17,717 nt of DNA from VRUE01 sp035260485 (GTDB taxonomy: Bacteria > Actinomycetota > Thermoleophilia > Solirubrobacterales > 70-9), in the NCBI GenBank assembly GCA_035260485.1, contig DATFVC010000004.1:1-17717 (forward strand), given 5' to 3'. A program made the position numbers and the translations under genes. Below are positions 7,274 to 14,712 of the stretch, piece after piece (position 1 is the stretch's first letter; the number at the start of each line of letters is the position of its first letter). The notes below the pieces were generated by a model. It was not told the DNA's origin. It ran no database searches and saw only the letters and a program-made list of their open reading frames with translations.

Positions 7274-8257
7274 GTGCGTAGATCCTCCGCAGTCGCGCTT
7301 TTCGCCGTAGCTCTGCTCGGGGTTGCCTCGGCGCGCGCGGCGGACATCGGCGCCCTGCGCGACAAGGTCGGCGGGGCGCGCGAAGAAGCTGCCTCACTTG
7401 GCGCCGAGATCCGCGACACCCAGGAACGCCTCGCGGCGACCGAAGCAGAAGCGACGGCGGCTGCTGCGCGCGAGCGGCAGCTCACCGACCTGCTCGCACA
7501 CGGCCGCGAACGAGCCGCGCGGCTGGCCGCCAAGGTCGAACGATCCGAACGGCGCCTGGAAGCCGAGCGGAGCCGATTGCGCCGGGCTCGCCGGGCGCTG
7601 GCGCGGCGCCTGGTGGCGATGTATGAGAGCGGCACGCCGAGCACCGCCAGCATCGTGCTCGGCTCCGGCGACATCAACGAACTAGAGGTTCGCACCGAAT
7701 ACCTGCAGCGGATCGAGGACTCCGATACCGAGCTTGCCGCCCGGGTCGAGCAGGTGCGCAATCAGGTGCGCCACGAGCTGAAGCTCGTTGCCGCGCTGAA
7801 GGCGCAGGTGGACGCGTACAACGAACAGCTCGTCGCCGCGCGCTCCGAAATCGCCGCTGTGCGCAGCCGCGCGGAGGGTGTCGCTGCCCGCCTCGATTCA
7901 CTCTCCGCCGCCCGCTCGGCGTCGCTGGCGGAGCTCAAATCGCGGATTGGCCAGTGGGTTGGCGAGATCGAAGCCGCCGAAGCGGCCAGCCGCGCGGCGG
8001 CCGAAGAAACGGTCGGCCGCTGGCTCGGCGGTCCCTACTCGATCCCCACCTACATCGTGATGTGCGAGTCCGGCGGCAACTACGGCGCCGTCAACCCGAG
8101 CAGCGGCGCAGGCGGTGCCTACCAGGTCCTGCCCTCGACCTGGAGCCTCTACGGCGGCCAGGGCGCCCCCCAGGACGCGCCAAAGGCCGAACAGGACCGC
8201 ATCGCAGCCGAAATCTGGGCCGACTCGGGCGGCAGCGCCTGGGTCTGCGCCGGTTGA
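7274..8257 (+). CDS. Secreted coiled-coil protein with C-terminal transglycosylase-like (Rpf/lysozyme-type) domain
   Basis: The predicted role is cleavage of peptidoglycan glycan strands outside the cell. The 327-residue protein starts with a signal peptide (RR pair, hydrophobic 6-19, likely cleavage after ARA at ~22). Residues ~24-235 form long Ala/Arg/Glu-rich coiled coils of the PcsB/EnvC/CwlO N-terminal type, including the LVAMYESGTPSTASIVLGSGDINEL block conserved in those proteins. Residues ~240-327 match the transglycosylase-like domain: IVMCESGGNYGAVNPSSGAGGAYQVLPSTW, with Glu265 the predicted catalytic acid, then AEQDRIAAEIWADSGGSAWVCAG and a possible Cys264-Cys325 pair. PcsB-type proteins more often end in a CHAP or NlpC/P60 endopeptidase, so this domain swap is notable. 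GTG 7274 has a GAGGTGG site 4 nt upstream. FtsX/FtsE partners are not visible here. Confidence 0.88.
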   Translation: MRRSSAVALFAVALLGVASARAADIGALRDKVGGAREEAASLGAEIRDTQERLAATEAEATAAAARERQLTDLLAHGRERAARLAAKVERSERRLEAERSRLRRARRALARRLVAMYESGTPSTASIVLGSGDINELEVRTEYLQRIEDSDTELAARVEQVRNQVRHELKLVAALKAQVDAYNEQLVAARSEIAAVRSRAEGVAARLDSLSAARSASLAELKSRIGQWVGEIEAAEAASRAAAEETVGRWLGGPYSIPTYIVMCESGGNYGAVNPSSGAGGAYQVLPSTWSLYGGQGAPQDAPKAEQDRIAAEIWADSGGSAWVCAG

Positions 8258-8266
8258 ATCGAACCT

Positions 8267-8294
8267 CTGGCGCGGAGCCGGTGTGAAACTTTTT
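8267..8294 (+). terminator. Weak candidate intrinsic terminator after the transglycosylase gene
   Basis: CTGGC (8267-8271) can pair with GCCGG (8277-8281) around a 5-nt loop, with one G-U pair. A five-T run occurs at 8290-8294, but 8 nt separate it from the stem. The stem is short and the T-run displaced, so this is a weak call. Confidence 0.2.
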
Positions 8295-8328
8295 GCATTC
8301 GGCGCACCACACGTGACAGGTATCCGTC

Positions 8329-8334
8329 TAGCGT
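8329..8334 (+). promoter_or_regulatory. Candidate -10 box for a leaderless 76-aa gene
   Basis: TAGCGT ends 6 nt before ATG 8341, and no Shine-Dalgarno motif precedes that ATG. The same hexamer sits at nearly the same distance before thpR. No good -35 box is seen 16-18 nt upstream, so the call rests on the -10 box and its position. Confidence 0.4.
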
Positions 8335-8340
8335 GGCACC

Positions 8341-8571
8341 ATGGAGGCGATGCGAGAGACCTGGACCGACGGGCGGATGGACGACCTCAACCATAAGGTC
8401 GACGAGATGAGCCATGAGATGCGGGAGGAATTCCCCGCCCTGCGCACTGAAATGAACTCTCGCTTCGACACCATGCAGAACCAGATGCTCGCGATGACGA
8501 GGACGATGCTGGCGACGATGATCGGTGGCTTCGTCACCTTGCTCGCGACCCTGCTCGCCACGCAGCTGTAA
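8341..8571 (+). CDS. Small coiled-coil protein with C-terminal membrane anchor (76 aa)
   Basis: Residues ~10-55 form a charged amphipathic helix with heptad-like spacing (DDLNHKVDEMSHEMREEF, then LRTEMNSRFDTMQNQM). Residues ~58-75 are a hydrophobic helix ending two residues before the C-terminus (IGGFVTLLATLLATQL), the layout of a tail-anchored protein. I recall many short proteins of this plan in Thermoleophilia but no assigned function; a superficial resemblance to phage XhlA-type helper proteins exists. The gene starts at ATG 8341 with a TAGCGT box 6 nt upstream and no ribosome-binding site. It is separated from ftsK by 41 nt and may be co-transcribed with it. Confidence 0.75.
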   Translation: MEAMRETWTDGRMDDLNHKVDEMSHEMREEFPALRTEMNSRFDTMQNQMLAMTRTMLATMIGGFVTLLATLLATQL

Positions 8572-8612
8572 GCCAAGGCAGGGGAGCTCCGGCCGGTGTC
8601 GAAGCGGCACCC

Positions 8613-10799
8613 ATGTTCGTGCGCAAGAAGCGAAGCTCGGCCGCACGCCGCAAGCCAAAAGGGAAGGCGAAGGCCAAGCCGCGCCTGCCGCGCCCGCATC
8701 TGCCGGAAGGCCTGCAGCAGCGCCACCTCGACCTGATCGGGCTCTTCCTGATCGCCGCCGGCGTCTACCTCAGCTTCGTCCTCTTCTTCGGCTGGGACGG
8801 GGGCAAGGTCGGCTACGGGTTGGAAACCGGGCTCGAGTACCTGTTCGGCAAGGTCGGTGCGCGGATCGCGATCGTGTTGATGCTGGCGATCGGCGCGATG
8901 CTCGTCACCGGCACCTCGATCTCGACCGTCTTCCGCGGTCTCGGACGCGGTGTCCGCCACACTTTCGTCGGCGGCCGCGACATCGCCCAGACCGCGATCC
9001 AGCAGCGCGAGGAGCGCCGCGGCGAAAAGACCCCGGCCTTCGAGACCCAAGCCGGCCCCACCGACGTGATGAGCACCTATCCCGAGGACGATGACTTCGA
9101 ACCGACGGTGGCGATCGCCGAGGAGCACCCAGCGGATGAGGAGCCGGTCACCACGGAGTTCGAGGCAGAGCCCGAGGCTGAGCCTCTCAGCGGGAGCCTC
9201 CAGCCTCATGCCTATCAGGTCGAGGTGCGCAGCGAGGAGGGGCTCGGGGTAGGCACCGCCTCTGAGTCAAAGCAGGCGTCCCTGACCCCGATGGGGCAGA
9301 AGCGCGGCGTCACCGAATCCGATCAGATTGACTACAGGCCGCCGCCGGGAAAGGTCCTGGAAAAGGGAAAGGGTGACAAAGGCCCCGACCCGCGCGACCA
9401 CGAAGTGATCGGTCGCAAGTTGGTCGAGACGCTCGGCCACTTCGGCGTCGAGGCCAAGATCGTCGGCATCGTCAGCGGGCCGCACGTCTCCCGTTTCGAG
9501 CTGCGACTCGCGCCCGGCACCAAGGTGAAGAAAGTCACCGAGCTCTCCAACGATCTCGCTTACGCGTTGGCCTCGACCGATATCCGCATCCTCGCCCCGA
9601 TTCCCGGCAAGCAGGCCGTTGGGGTCGAGGTGCCGAATACCCGGCGCCGCCTGGTTCGCCTCGGCGACATCTACGCCGGGCGTCCGGAGAAGACCTCGCC
9701 GCTGGTCGCCTGGCTCGGCAAGGGGATCGACGGCAAACCGGTCTGGACCGACCTGGCCAAGATGCCGCACGTTCTCGTCGCCGGCACGACCGGCTCGGGC
9801 AAGTCCGGCTGCGTCAACGCGATCCTCTCCTCGATCCTGATGCAGGCCTCGCCCAACGAGGTGCGGCTGGTTCTGGTCGACCCCAAGCAGGTCGAGCTCA
9901 ACCACTACGAGCACGTCCCCCATCTGCTGACCCCGGTGGTCACCTCACCCCGCCTCGCCGCCAACGTGCTCGCCAACCTGATCGGCGAGATGGAGAGCCG
10001 CTACGGGATCATGGGCCAGGCGCGCTGCCGCAACCTGGGCGAGCTGAACCGGGTCCGCGCCAAAGCCGGCGAAGCGCCGCTGCCCCACATCCTCTGCGTG
10101 ATCGATGAGCTCGCCGACCTGATGATGGTCTCGCCCGCCGAGGTCGAGGACTCGATCATCCGCCTGGCGCAGAAGTCGCGGGCGACGGGGATCCACCTGG
10201 TGTTGGCGACGCAGCGGCCGTCCACCGACATCATCACCGGCACGATCAAGGTCAACATCCCAGCCCGGATCGCCTTTGCCGTCTCCTCGCAGACCGATTC
10301 GCGGGTGATTCTCGACCAGGGTGGGGCGGAGGCCCTGCTCGGCCAGGGCGACATGCTCTTCCGCGGCGCCGGAACCTCGAAGATGGCGCGCGTGCAGGGA
10401 GCGTTCGTCACCGAGGAGGAGATCGCCCGCATCACCTCCCACTGGGCCAAGCAGGGAGAACCCGAATTCGAGGCGGAGCTGCTCGAGTCGCGCGAGGAGC
10501 CCGCCGGAGAGGGAGGCGATGACGAGTTCGATCCCGACGCCGACGACCTCCTCGAGGAAGCGATCCGCACCGTCGTCCAGACCGAAACGGCTTCCGTCTC
10601 GATGATCCAGCGCCGCCTTCGCGTCGGCTATACGCGAGCGGGGCGCTTGATCGACATGCTGGAGCGGCGCGGCGTGATCTCCGGCTACGAGGGCTCCAAG
10701 CCCCGACAGGTGCTGATCACCGAGGCCGACCTCTCCCGCGTGCTCTCCAGCGGTCAGGATGTCGAGCCGGTGGCGGTCGAGGCCGACGAGGCAAGTTAA
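8613..10799 (+). CDS. ftsK: DNA translocase FtsK/SpoIIIE family
   Basis: FtsK is a septum-anchored hexameric motor that pumps chromosomal DNA and helps resolve dimers. The 728-residue protein has a basic N-terminus, two predicted membrane spans (~40-59 and ~83-101), a Glu/Asp/Pro-rich linker (~150-235), and the alpha-beta motor. Walker A is GTTGSGKS (391-398). Walker B and flanking motifs include LVLVDPKQVEL and HILCVIDELADLMM, followed by RLAQKSRATGIHLVLATQRPS and the SQTDSRVILDQGGAEALLGQGDML block. The C-terminal ~65 residues form the winged-helix gamma domain (TASVSMIQRRLRVGYTRAGRLIDMLERRGVI), which reads orienting DNA sites. Most family members have four spans. ATG 8613 lacks a close ribosome-binding site, and no better in-frame start was seen. 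Confidence 0.97.
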   Translation: MFVRKKRSSAARRKPKGKAKAKPRLPRPHLPEGLQQRHLDLIGLFLIAAGVYLSFVLFFGWDGGKVGYGLETGLEYLFGKVGARIAIVLMLAIGAMLVTGTSISTVFRGLGRGVRHTFVGGRDIAQTAIQQREERRGEKTPAFETQAGPTDVMSTYPEDDDFEPTVAIAEEHPADEEPVTTEFEAEPEAEPLSGSLQPHAYQVEVRSEEGLGVGTASESKQASLTPMGQKRGVTESDQIDYRPPPGKVLEKGKGDKGPDPRDHEVIGRKLVETLGHFGVEAKIVGIVSGPHVSRFELRLAPGTKVKKVTELSNDLAYALASTDIRILAPIPGKQAVGVEVPNTRRRLVRLGDIYAGRPEKTSPLVAWLGKGIDGKPVWTDLAKMPHVLVAGTTGSGKSGCVNAILSSILMQASPNEVRLVLVDPKQVELNHYEHVPHLLTPVVTSPRLAANVLANLIGEMESRYGIMGQARCRNLGELNRVRAKAGEAPLPHILCVIDELADLMMVSPAEVEDSIIRLAQKSRATGIHLVLATQRPSTDIITGTIKVNIPARIAFAVSSQTDSRVILDQGGAEALLGQGDMLFRGAGTSKMARVQGAFVTEEEIARITSHWAKQGEPEFEAELLESREEPAGEGGDDEFDPDADDLLEEAIRTVVQTETASVSMIQRRLRVGYTRAGRLIDMLERRGVISGYEGSKPRQVLITEADLSRVLSSGQDVEPVAVEADEAS

Positions 10800-10838
10800 C
10801 AGCGTTCATTCGCGTCGGAGAGGCGCAGCAGACACAAT

Positions 10839-11603
10839 GTGAGGGTGGACACGGGCATTGGAGCCACTCTTCGCGAGGCGCGAAATCGTCGCAAAGTCGA
10901 CCTTTCCGAGGTCGAAGCGGCGATCAAGATCCGCGTCCGCTATCTGCAGGCGATCGAGAACGAGGAGTGGGACGCCCTTCCCGGCGGCGCCTACACGCGC
11001 GGCTTCATCCGCACCTACGCGTCTTTTCTGGGTTTGGACGGCGAGCGCCTTGCCGACGACTACCGGCGCAGCACGGCTCCGCCGGGGGGCGAGCGGGCGC
11101 CGAAACGGGTCGAGCCGGTGCCGACGGGTATGCGCGGGAATCGGCGCTGGGTCTCCGGCCGCGTGCTCATCGCGGCCGTCTGCCTCGCCTTGATCGCTCT
11201 TGTGGTCGGTATCGGGCTGATCGGCGGAGACGGCGGCTCGTCTGCTCCCTCGCCGGCCGCGAGCGGTGGGAAGAAGAAACGCCAGAAGCACGCACCGGGA
11301 AGCGGGACCGCCATCCGGCCTGGTGTCGCGATGCGACTGGCGGCGACGGCGGAAGTGTGGGTGTGCCTGCTCGACGCCCACGAAAAGCCGCTGGTCGACG
11401 GCCAGATCCTCGCCGAAGGAGCGGAAGCCGGCCCGTTCCGCTCGGGTGGTTTCGAACTCGCCCTCGGCAACGGCTCGGTGAGGATGCTGGTCGACGGCAA
11501 ACGGGCCAACGTGCCCCCCAGCTCCAGTCCGGTGGGATACCGCGTCGATTCGGGCGGGAAGCTGATTGCGCTCGAAGAAGGCGAAAGGCCAAGCTGCGAA
11601 TGA
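10839..11603 (+). CDS. RodZ-like membrane protein with N-terminal helix-turn-helix
   Basis: Residues ~5-78 are the HTH_25 domain of RodZ/YmfM proteins (GATLREARNRRKVDLSEVEAAIKIRVRYLQAIEN, then LPGGAYTRGFIRTYASFLGLD). A single membrane span follows at ~108-130, then a Ser/Gly/Lys linker. An extracytoplasmic C-terminal domain (~155-254) of beta-rich character resembles the DUF4115-type end of RodZ. In rods RodZ links MreB to the wall machinery; no mreB is visible here, so that role is family knowledge only. The start is uncertain: GTG 10839 and GTG 10845 are both in frame. 10845 would lie 6 nt after a CACAAT box and could be leaderless, while a GGAGAGG-like motif is too far from either. The stop overlaps cinA by 4 nt. 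Confidence 0.85.
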   Translation: MRVDTGIGATLREARNRRKVDLSEVEAAIKIRVRYLQAIENEEWDALPGGAYTRGFIRTYASFLGLDGERLADDYRRSTAPPGGERAPKRVEPVPTGMRGNRRWVSGRVLIAAVCLALIALVVGIGLIGGDGGSSAPSPAASGGKKKRQKHAPGSGTAIRPGVAMRLAATAEVWVCLLDAHEKPLVDGQILAEGAEAGPFRSGGFELALGNGSVRMLVDGKRANVPPSSSPVGYRVDSGGKLIALEEGERPSCE

Positions 11604-12892
11604 CGGACAGGGCTGGGCCGGTTCGGGCCGGGATCGTGGTGACGGGAACCGAGGTTCTGACCGGGCGCATCGCCGACCGCAACGGGCCTTGGGTCTCCGA
11701 ACGGCTGGCCGAGCTGGGGGTGGAGGTCGCCCACATCACGGTGGTCGGCGACCGCCCGGGGGACCTCGGGGCGGCCCTGCGCTTCATGGCCGCAGAGGGG
11801 ATGGACCTGATCGTCACCTCGGGTGGGCTCGGCCCCACCGCAGACGACTTGACGGCGGAGATCGTCGCCCGCTTTGCCGGGTGCGATCTGGTCCTCGACG
11901 AGGAGATGGAGGAGAAGATCGCGACGATCCTGCGCGGCTTCGCCCGGCGCTTCCGCTTCGACGAGGGGGCGGTGCGGGCGGCGAACCGCAAGCAGGCGAT
12001 GATCCCCGAGGGCTCGCTGCCGCTCGACCCGGTCGGCACCGCCCCCGGCCTGGTTGTGCCCGCCGGCGAGCGGGTGGTGATCGTGCTGCCCGGCCCACCG
12101 CGCGAGCTGCGGCCGATGTGGCCGCGGGCGATCGAGTCGCAGCCGGTGCAGGCGGTGCTCTCTCGCGCCACGCCGCTGCTCGCCTACACCGTGCGCATGT
12201 TCGGCGTACCGGAGTCGGAGATAGCGAAGAGCCTGCGCGAGATCGAGGACGGTGGGGTCGAGCTGGACGCAGTCGAGATCACCACCTGCCTGCGCCGGGG
12301 CGAGATAGAGATCGACGTTCGCTACCGGGCCGAGGCCGCCCCGGTCGCCGAGGCGGTGCGCGCCGGGCTCGCCGACCGCCATGCCCGCCATCTCTTCAGC
12401 ATCGACGGCGAGACGGTCGATTCGCAGCTGGCCCGGCTGCTGCAGGGGCGCAAGCTGGCACTTGCCGAGTCCTGCTCCGGCGGTCTGCTGGCGGCACGGA
12501 TCACCGGCCTGCCGGGAGCATCCGCGTACTTCGCCGGTGGGGTGGTCGCCTACTCGAACGAGGCGAAGGCGGATCTGCTCGGTGTCGACCCGGACTTGAT
12601 CGAGGACCGCGGCGCAGTTTCCCCAGAGGTTGCGGAGGCGATGTCGCGGGGAGCGCTGGACCGCTTCCACGCAGACGTCGCCATTTCGATCACCGGCATC
12701 GCCGGTCCGGACGGCGGCACCGAGGAGAAGCCGGTCGGTTACGTCTGCTTCGACGCCCGCCTGGCTGATGGCGCCACGATCGCCCGCGACCCGGTCATCC
12801 CCGGTGGCCGCGACGACATTCGCGAGCGCTCCGCCCTCGTCGCGATGCACCTGCTGCGCACCCTGCTCGGCGGGGACGACGCACCCTTGTAG
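11600..12892 (+). CDS. cinA: CinA: MoCF-fold domain fused to nicotinamide-nucleotide amidase domain
   Basis: The 430-residue protein has two family parts. Residues ~8-175 form the molybdopterin-binding-like (MoCF/COG1058) domain with TGTEVLTGRI and TSGGLGPTADDLT, linked in other bacteria to ADP-ribose pyrophosphatase activity. Residues ~273-430 are the PncC domain with AESCSGGLLAARIT (from ~289), YFAGGVVAYSNEAK and SITGIAGPDGGTEEKPVG, which deamidates nicotinamide mononucleotide for NAD salvage. ATG 11600 overlaps the rodZ-like stop by 4 nt (ATGA). The frame remains open far upstream, but that part is antisense-like reading through the rodZ-like gene. cinA next to recA is a recurrent arrangement; in streptococci it is competence-linked. 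Here the two are separated by thpR, and pgsA, often just before cinA, is missing. Confidence 0.95.
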   Translation: MTDRAGPVRAGIVVTGTEVLTGRIADRNGPWVSERLAELGVEVAHITVVGDRPGDLGAALRFMAAEGMDLIVTSGGLGPTADDLTAEIVARFAGCDLVLDEEMEEKIATILRGFARRFRFDEGAVRAANRKQAMIPEGSLPLDPVGTAPGLVVPAGERVVIVLPGPPRELRPMWPRAIESQPVQAVLSRATPLLAYTVRMFGVPESEIAKSLREIEDGGVELDAVEITTCLRRGEIEIDVRYRAEAAPVAEAVRAGLADRHARHLFSIDGETVDSQLARLLQGRKLALAESCSGGLLAARITGLPGASAYFAGGVVAYSNEAKADLLGVDPDLIEDRGAVSPEVAEAMSRGALDRFHADVAISITGIAGPDGGTEEKPVGYVCFDARLADGATIARDPVIPGGRDDIRERSALVAMHLLRTLLGGDDAPL

Positions 12893-12924
12893 CGAAGCCG
12901 TCGCGCACATTTCACATTTGCGCC

Positions 12925-12953
12925 TTGTTCCGTGCGTCGTGGCCGCGTAGCGT
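12925..12953 (+). promoter_or_regulatory. Promoter for thpR-recA, predicted leaderless
   Basis: TTGTTC (12925-12930), a 17-nt spacer and TAGCGT (12948-12953) form a sigma-70-type promoter in the 68-nt gap after cinA. The -10 box ends 7 nt before ATG 12961, so transcription should begin at or next to the start codon. No Shine-Dalgarno motif precedes the ATG. This is the best-formed promoter in the window. No LexA-like palindrome is visible in it. Confidence 0.6.
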
Positions 12954-12960
12954 CGGCGGC

Positions 12961-13563
12961 ATGGCGAAGGAAAGACCGAGGAGTCCGCGGGTGAGGTTGT
13001 TCGTCGCTCTCGACCTGCCCGAGCGGGTGAGGGCGGGGATCGTCGCGTGGGGGCGTGAGGCGCTCGCCGATCCGGCGTTGCGACCGGTCGCGCCCGAGTC
13101 GCTCCATATCACCCTCGCCTTCCTCGGCTATCTGGCGGAGAAGGAGATACCTCGCCTGGGGGAGATCGTCGAGATGAGTGGAGCGCCCGCGCCCTCGATC
13201 GAGCTGGGCGATCCCGCACCACGCCCGGAGCGGAGCCGCCCGCGTCTCTTCGCGCTCCCGGCCGAGTCGCCGGATACGATCGCGCTGCAGGCGGGGCTGG
13301 AGGAGAAGCTGATCGCGGCACGGCTCTACAAGCCGGAGAAGCGCCCGTTCTGGCCGCACGTGACCGTGGCCAGGGTGCGGCGCGAGGAACGTGGCTCGGA
13401 TCGGCCGGCCCGCCTCTCGAAGCTTCCTGGGACGCTGCCGAAGGGACTGCTGCAGCCCTTCGATGGCATCCGATTGACCCTCTACCGTTCGCAACTCCAG
13501 CCGCAGGGTGCGCAGTACACCCCGCTGGCGCAAGTCGAGCTGCCCGCAGACGGGCGGCAGTGA
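12961..13563 (+). CDS. thpR: RNA 2',3'-cyclic phosphodiesterase (2'-5' RNA ligase family)
   Basis: The 200-residue protein has the 2H phosphoesterase fold. The two catalytic tetrapeptides are HITL (His49-Leu52) in PESLHITLAFLG and HVTV (His133-Val136) in FWPHVTVARVR. LFVALDLPERV near the N-terminus is the typical first strand. Family members hydrolyse 2',3'-cyclic phosphates on RNA and can ligate 2'-5' ends in vitro; the in-vivo role is unsettled. ATG 12961 is chosen over an in-frame TTG at 12925 because the earlier start would overlap the predicted promoter and adds no conserved sequence. The gene ends 10 nt before recA, and the pair is likely one transcript. A ThpR gene between cinA and recA suggests shared expression with recombination functions; a functional link is unproven. 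Confidence 0.92.
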   Translation: MAKERPRSPRVRLFVALDLPERVRAGIVAWGREALADPALRPVAPESLHITLAFLGYLAEKEIPRLGEIVEMSGAPAPSIELGDPAPRPERSRPRLFALPAESPDTIALQAGLEEKLIAARLYKPEKRPFWPHVTVARVRREERGSDRPARLSKLPGTLPKGLLQPFDGIRLTLYRSQLQPQGAQYTPLAQVELPADGRQ

Positions 13564-13568
13564 GGTGG
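13562..13568 (+). promoter_or_regulatory. Ribosome-binding site deciding the recA start
   Basis: GAGGTGG overlaps the thpR stop and lies 5 nt before ATG 13574. It favours this start over the longer frame that opens at 13508 inside thpR. Confidence 0.7.
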
Positions 13569-13573
13569 AAGAG

Positions 13574-14671
13574 ATGGCAGACAAGAAAGCGGCTCTGAAG
13601 GACGCCTCGGCCAAGGAGGCCAAGGCCAAGGACGCGGCGCTCGCGGCGGCTGTGACCCAGATCGAGCGGGACTTCGGCCAGGGGGCCCTGATGCGCCTCG
13701 GCGCCGACGCCACGATCAAGATCCCGGCGATCCCAACCGGGGCTCTGTCGCTCGACCTGGCGCTGGGCATCGGCGGGGTGCCGCGCGGGCGGATCGTCGA
13801 GATCTTCGGTCCCGAGTCCTCGGGAAAGACGACGCTGATCTACCACATCATCGCCGAAGCGCAGAGCCGCGGCGGGATCTGCGCCTTCATCGACACCGAG
13901 CACGCGATCGACCCCTCCTACGCGCGCAAGATCGGCGTAGACACCGACGAGCTGTTGGTCTCCCAGCCCGACTACGGCGAGCAGGCGCTGCAGATCGCCG
14001 ACCGCCTGATCGCCTCCGCCGCGATCGACGTGGTCGCGATCGACTCGGTCGCGGCGTTGACGCCGAAAGCCGAGCTCGACGGGCAGATCGGCGACACGAC
14101 CGTCGGCCTGCAGGCCCGCCTGATGTCGCAGGCGATGCGCAAACTGGCCGGCAACCTCAACCGGACCAACACCGTCTGCCTCTTCACCAACCAGATCCGC
14201 GAAAAAGTCGGCGTCCAGTTTGGCTCGCCGGAGACCCAACCGGGCGGCCGGGCGCTGAAGTTCTACTCCTCGCAGCGCCTCGACATCCGTCGCATCGAGA
14301 CCCTCAAGGAGGGAACTGAGGCTGTCGGCAACCGGGTTCGGGTCAAAGTCGTCAAGAATAAGGTCGCCTCGCCGTTCCGGCAGGCCGAGTTCGACATCGA
14401 GTACGGCGTCGGCATCTCGCGCGAGGGCGGCCTGCTCGACTTCGGCATCGAGCACGACCTGGTGCAGAAATCCGGCTCGTTCTTCTCCTACGGCAAGACG
14501 CGACTTGGCCAGGGACGCAACAACGCCAAACAGTTCCTCGCCGAGAATCCCGAGATCGCGAGCGAGATCGAGGCCAAGATCCGCACCGCCCTCGGCATCG
14601 GCGCCGAGAACGTCGTGCCTGCGACTGAGGGGGCGTCGCCTCCGCCGGTGACCGAGGCGCAAGCCGCATAG
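13574..14671 (+). CDS. recA: Recombinase RecA
   Basis: RecA coats single-stranded DNA, drives strand exchange and stimulates LexA self-cleavage. The 365-residue protein has Walker A GPESSGKT (79-86), the FIDTEHAIDPSYARKIGVD block, Walker B with VVAIDSVAALTPKAE, the loop L1/L2 region including TNQIREKVGVQFGSPETQPGG, and ALKFYSSQRLDIRRIE. The N-terminal extension (residues 1-25, Lys/Ala/Asp-rich) is about 13 residues longer than in E. coli. The C-terminal tail ends in a Pro/Glu/Ala stretch instead of a strongly acidic one. ATG 13574 has a GAGGTGG site at 5-nt spacing, 10 nt after thpR. No SOS-box palindrome was seen before thpR or recA. recX, which usually follows recA in actinobacteria, is absent; rny follows after 41 nt. 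Confidence 0.98.
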   Translation: MADKKAALKDASAKEAKAKDAALAAAVTQIERDFGQGALMRLGADATIKIPAIPTGALSLDLALGIGGVPRGRIVEIFGPESSGKTTLIYHIIAEAQSRGGICAFIDTEHAIDPSYARKIGVDTDELLVSQPDYGEQALQIADRLIASAAIDVVAIDSVAALTPKAELDGQIGDTTVGLQARLMSQAMRKLAGNLNRTNTVCLFTNQIREKVGVQFGSPETQPGGRALKFYSSQRLDIRRIETLKEGTEAVGNRVRVKVVKNKVASPFRQAEFDIEYGVGISREGGLLDFGIEHDLVQKSGSFFSYGKTRLGQGRNNAKQFLAENPEIASEIEAKIRTALGIGAENVVPATEGASPPPVTEAQAA

Positions 14672-14676
14672 CCGAT

Positions 14677-14704
14677 TAGACAAACACGTCTATGGGAGTA
14701 GTCT
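14677..14704 (+). promoter_or_regulatory. Promoter for rny with overlapping palindrome
   Basis: TAGACA (14677-14682), a 16-nt spacer and TAGTCT (14699-14704) form a promoter whose -10 box ends 8 nt before ATG 14713. The -35 box is inside a perfect inverted repeat, TAGAC-aaacac-GTCTA (14677-14692), which could be an operator or a weak hairpin after recA. A GGGAG at 14694-14698 is too far from the ATG (14 nt) to be a normal ribosome-binding site, so a leaderless message is favoured. Confidence 0.5.
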
Positions 14705-14712
14705 TGGCGTAG

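Noticed and set aside
10967..11599. Long N-terminal extension of cinA in its open frame
   Set aside because: This part overlaps the rodZ-like gene and translates to Arg/Gly-rich sequence without CinA similarity. ATG 11600 with a 4-nt overlap fits the family start.
11060..12910. 616-codon reverse-strand open frame opposite cinA and the rodZ-like gene
   Set aside because: No motif is seen and the forward strand carries clear family motifs over the same bases, so it is a codon-bias shadow.
12900..12960. SOS/LexA box or CRP-like site upstream of thpR-recA (CACATTTCACATTT repeat)
   Set aside because: It is a short direct repeat, not a palindrome, and matches neither the actinobacterial SOS consensus nor a TGTGA-n6-TCACA site.
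13109..14683. 524-codon reverse-strand open frame opposite recA
   Set aside because: It is fully explained as the antisense of recA and thpR, and no recognisable protein features are present.
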